A DNA stretch of 64,000 nt, taken from assembly GCF_011045025.1 (NCBI RefSeq), contig NZ_JAAKZX010000012.1:1-64000 (forward strand), in the 5' to 3' direction. A program made the translations under genes and the position numbers. The stretch comes from Streptomyces ureilyticus (GTDB lineage: Bacteria > Actinomycetota > Actinomycetes > Streptomycetales > Streptomycetaceae). Shown here in pieces: positions 62,568 through 64,000 of the stretch. Position 1 is the first letter of the stretch, and each line of letters opens with the position of its first letter. The notes below the pieces were generated by a model. That model was not told the origin of the DNA, ran no database searches, and saw only the letters and a program-made list of their open reading frames with translations.

Positions 62568-64000
62568 ATGCGATCACATCCTCGGCTCCCCAATCGCTCC
62601 CGACACCTCGAGACCGTGCTCGCCGCGGCCTTACTCCTCCTGCTCGCCGGATGCGCGCCCGCTTTCCCTCCACCGGACTCCGGCGCGGATGCGGACCTCG
62701 GCGCCTACCTCGAGCAAGAGCTCGACTGGGTCAAGTGCGAGGACACCGCGACGAGCGCGGCGGACGCCGAGCTGTTCGCGAACCCGGCGCTCCAGTGCGC
62801 CTCGGTCGAGGTCCCGCTCGACTACGACGATCCGGAGGGCGAGAGGGCGCACATCGCGCTCACCCGCCTCCCCGCCGCGGGCGAGCCTGAGGGCTCACTG
62901 CTGCTCAACCCGGGCGGACCCGGAGGATCCGGCACCAGCTTCGTCGCGTCCACCCTGCCCCTGTGGCAGGCAAGCCCCGTCGCCGAACGCTTCGACATCG
63001 TCGGCTTCGATCCTCGCGGGGTCGGGTCGTCGACCCCGGCCCTCGACTGCTACACCGACGAGGAGTACGACGCAGGCGACGTGCCGCGGTTCGGCGCGGT
63101 GTACGACATCACGAACGCCAAAGAGGCGGTCGAGCTCGCAGAGCGCTGCGCAGACGGCTCTGGCGGCATCGCGAACCTTGTGAACGCCGGGTCTACGAGC
63201 GTCGTGCGCGACATGGACATCACGCGAAAGGTGCTCGGTGACGACCAGTTGACCTATCTCGGCTACAGCTACGGCTCCGAACTCGGCGCCATGTACGCCG
63301 CGACCTACCCCGAAAAGGTCCGCGCGATCGTGCTCGACGGGGCCGTCTCGCCCGACCTGACGGCGAGCGAGTCCCGCCTGTCCTCATTCGCCGGCCTGCA
63401 GGCACGGTTCCACGACCTCGCCGCACACTGCACAGAATCACCCGACTGCGTTCTCGGCCCCGACCCCGCGGCTGCGAACGACCGCCTGCACGAGATCGTC
63501 CAGCCGCTCGTCGAGACACCAGCACCGACCACCGACGGCCGGGACCTGAGCATCTGGGACGCCTACCTCGGCATCAGCGGCGGACTGTACTCCGAAAAGA
63601 AATGGCCCGACGTCATCTCCGCCCTGACCGCGCTCGAGGCAGGGAACGCCGACGAGATGCTCGCCCTGCGCGACACCTTCTACGCCCGCACGGCGGACGG
63701 CGCCTACGGCCAGGACTTCGACACGAACATCGCTGTGCGCTGCATGGACTCACCCCGTCCGACGCCGGAGGAACAGACTGCGCTCGCACGCGAGATCGGG
63801 GAGGTCGCGCCCATGTTTGACCTCGACGTGTTCACGGCGGGGAATTACCACAGCGAATGCGAGGCGTGGCCCGCGCCGCCAACACGCGGCGAGCCCTGGC
63901 TCGCCGAGGTCGAAGGCCTCCCCGAGACGCTCGTCGTGTCGGTCACCGGCGATCCTGTGACGCCACATGAGGGCGGCATCGCGATGTCGCGAGCTCTCGA
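62568..64000 (+). CDS. Lipoprotein alpha/beta-hydrolase, tripeptidyl-aminopeptidase type (3' end beyond window)
   Basis: At least 477 residues, open at the window end. The N-terminus is a lipoprotein signal with LLLLLAGC as lipobox. The fold is the SlpD/E-type exopeptidase: LLLNPGGPGGSG (oxyanion region), DIVGFDPRGVGSSTP, nucleophile Ser in LGYSYGSELGAMYA and VSVTGDPVTPHEGG near the catalytic end. It would cleave short peptides outside the membrane. Leu22 is TTA (62631-62633), a possible bldA-dependent codon if the host is Streptomyces. The ribosome site TAGGAG precedes ATG 62568. Confidence 0.9.
   Translation, partial: MRSHPRLPNRSRHLETVLAAALLLLLAGCAPAFPPPDSGADADLGAYLEQELDWVKCEDTATSAADAELFANPALQCASVEVPLDYDDPEGERAHIALTRLPAAGEPEGSLLLNPGGPGGSGTSFVASTLPLWQASPVAERFDIVGFDPRGVGSSTPALDCYTDEEYDAGDVPRFGAVYDITNAKEAVELAERCADGSGGIANLVNAGSTSVVRDMDITRKVLGDDQLTYLGYSYGSELGAMYAATYPEKVRAIVLDGAVSPDLTASESRLSSFAGLQARFHDLAAHCTESPDCVLGPDPAAANDRLHEIVQPLVETPAPTTDGRDLSIWDAYLGISGGLYSEKKWPDVISALTALEAGNADEMLALRDTFYARTADGAYGQDFDTNIAVRCMDSPRPTPEEQTALAREIGEVAPMFDLDVFTAGNYHSECEAWPAPPTRGEPWLAEVEGLPETLVVSVTGDPVTPHEGGIAMSRAL

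Overview
The window is high-GC actinobacterial DNA, most likely a Streptomyces chromosome. Support comes from the GC-rich codon bias, frequent GTG starts, ATGA-type gene overlaps, rare TTA leucine codons, families such as the heme-GAF/SpoIIE phosphatase and the Acg-type nitroreductases, and short hairpin repeats of a kind I associate with Streptomyces. No rRNA, tRNA or CRISPR array was seen.

Positions 1 to about 48,400 form one low-oxygen/dormancy island. It holds two nitrate reductase loci: narG-narH on the minus strand, cut by the window edge, and a complete narG-narH-narJ-narI operon plus a VKOR gene on the plus strand. Around them lie narK, a hemerythrin, a membrane-cupredoxin-NirK copper nitrite reductase fusion, a CopD-like protein, three Acg-type nitroreductases, three flavin-reductase-like (PPOX) proteins, an alcohol dehydrogenase, pyruvate formate-lyase, DoxX, a universal stress protein, an Rv1733c-like membrane protein, a STAS antagonist, carbamate kinase, a cNMP-binding protein, two CBS-BON proteins, an ArsR-SulP-ArsR set, a flavodoxin and a flavohemoglobin. 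A DevR/DosR-type response regulator (OsdR-like, 27198-27890) sits inside. At least 17 copies of a palindrome of the form GGGCC-N4-GGCCC, some degenerate, lie in front of these genes, including in front of the regulator. The content parallels the mycobacterial DosR regulon.

The island is decaying. A gap remnant is fused tail-to-tail to a truncated pflA; a phosphoketolase has lost its N-terminus and an internal block; a PPOX gene runs into a nitroreductase; arcB, a polyphosphate kinase 2, a SulP transporter, a GNAT gene and phnA survive as fragments; IS5-type transposase debris is present. The nitrate/nitrite/NO respiratory part is intact, while the fermentation and energy-reserve part is broken.

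From about 48.9 to 60.7 kb the content is ordinary: Lrp and HAD genes, a second zinc alcohol dehydrogenase, an epimerase, an F420/FMN-type oxidoreductase, then a TetR gene with a twin operator facing a molybdenum hydroxylase operon (2Fe-2S, FAD and Mo subunits, XdhC), a RsbW-like ATPase and a LysR-like substrate-binding protein. No island boxes were seen here. At 60.73-61.11 kb a broken IS5 transposase marks a boundary; beyond it a TetR repressor with two palindromes faces a membrane protein and a lipoprotein alpha/beta-hydrolase that runs off the window.
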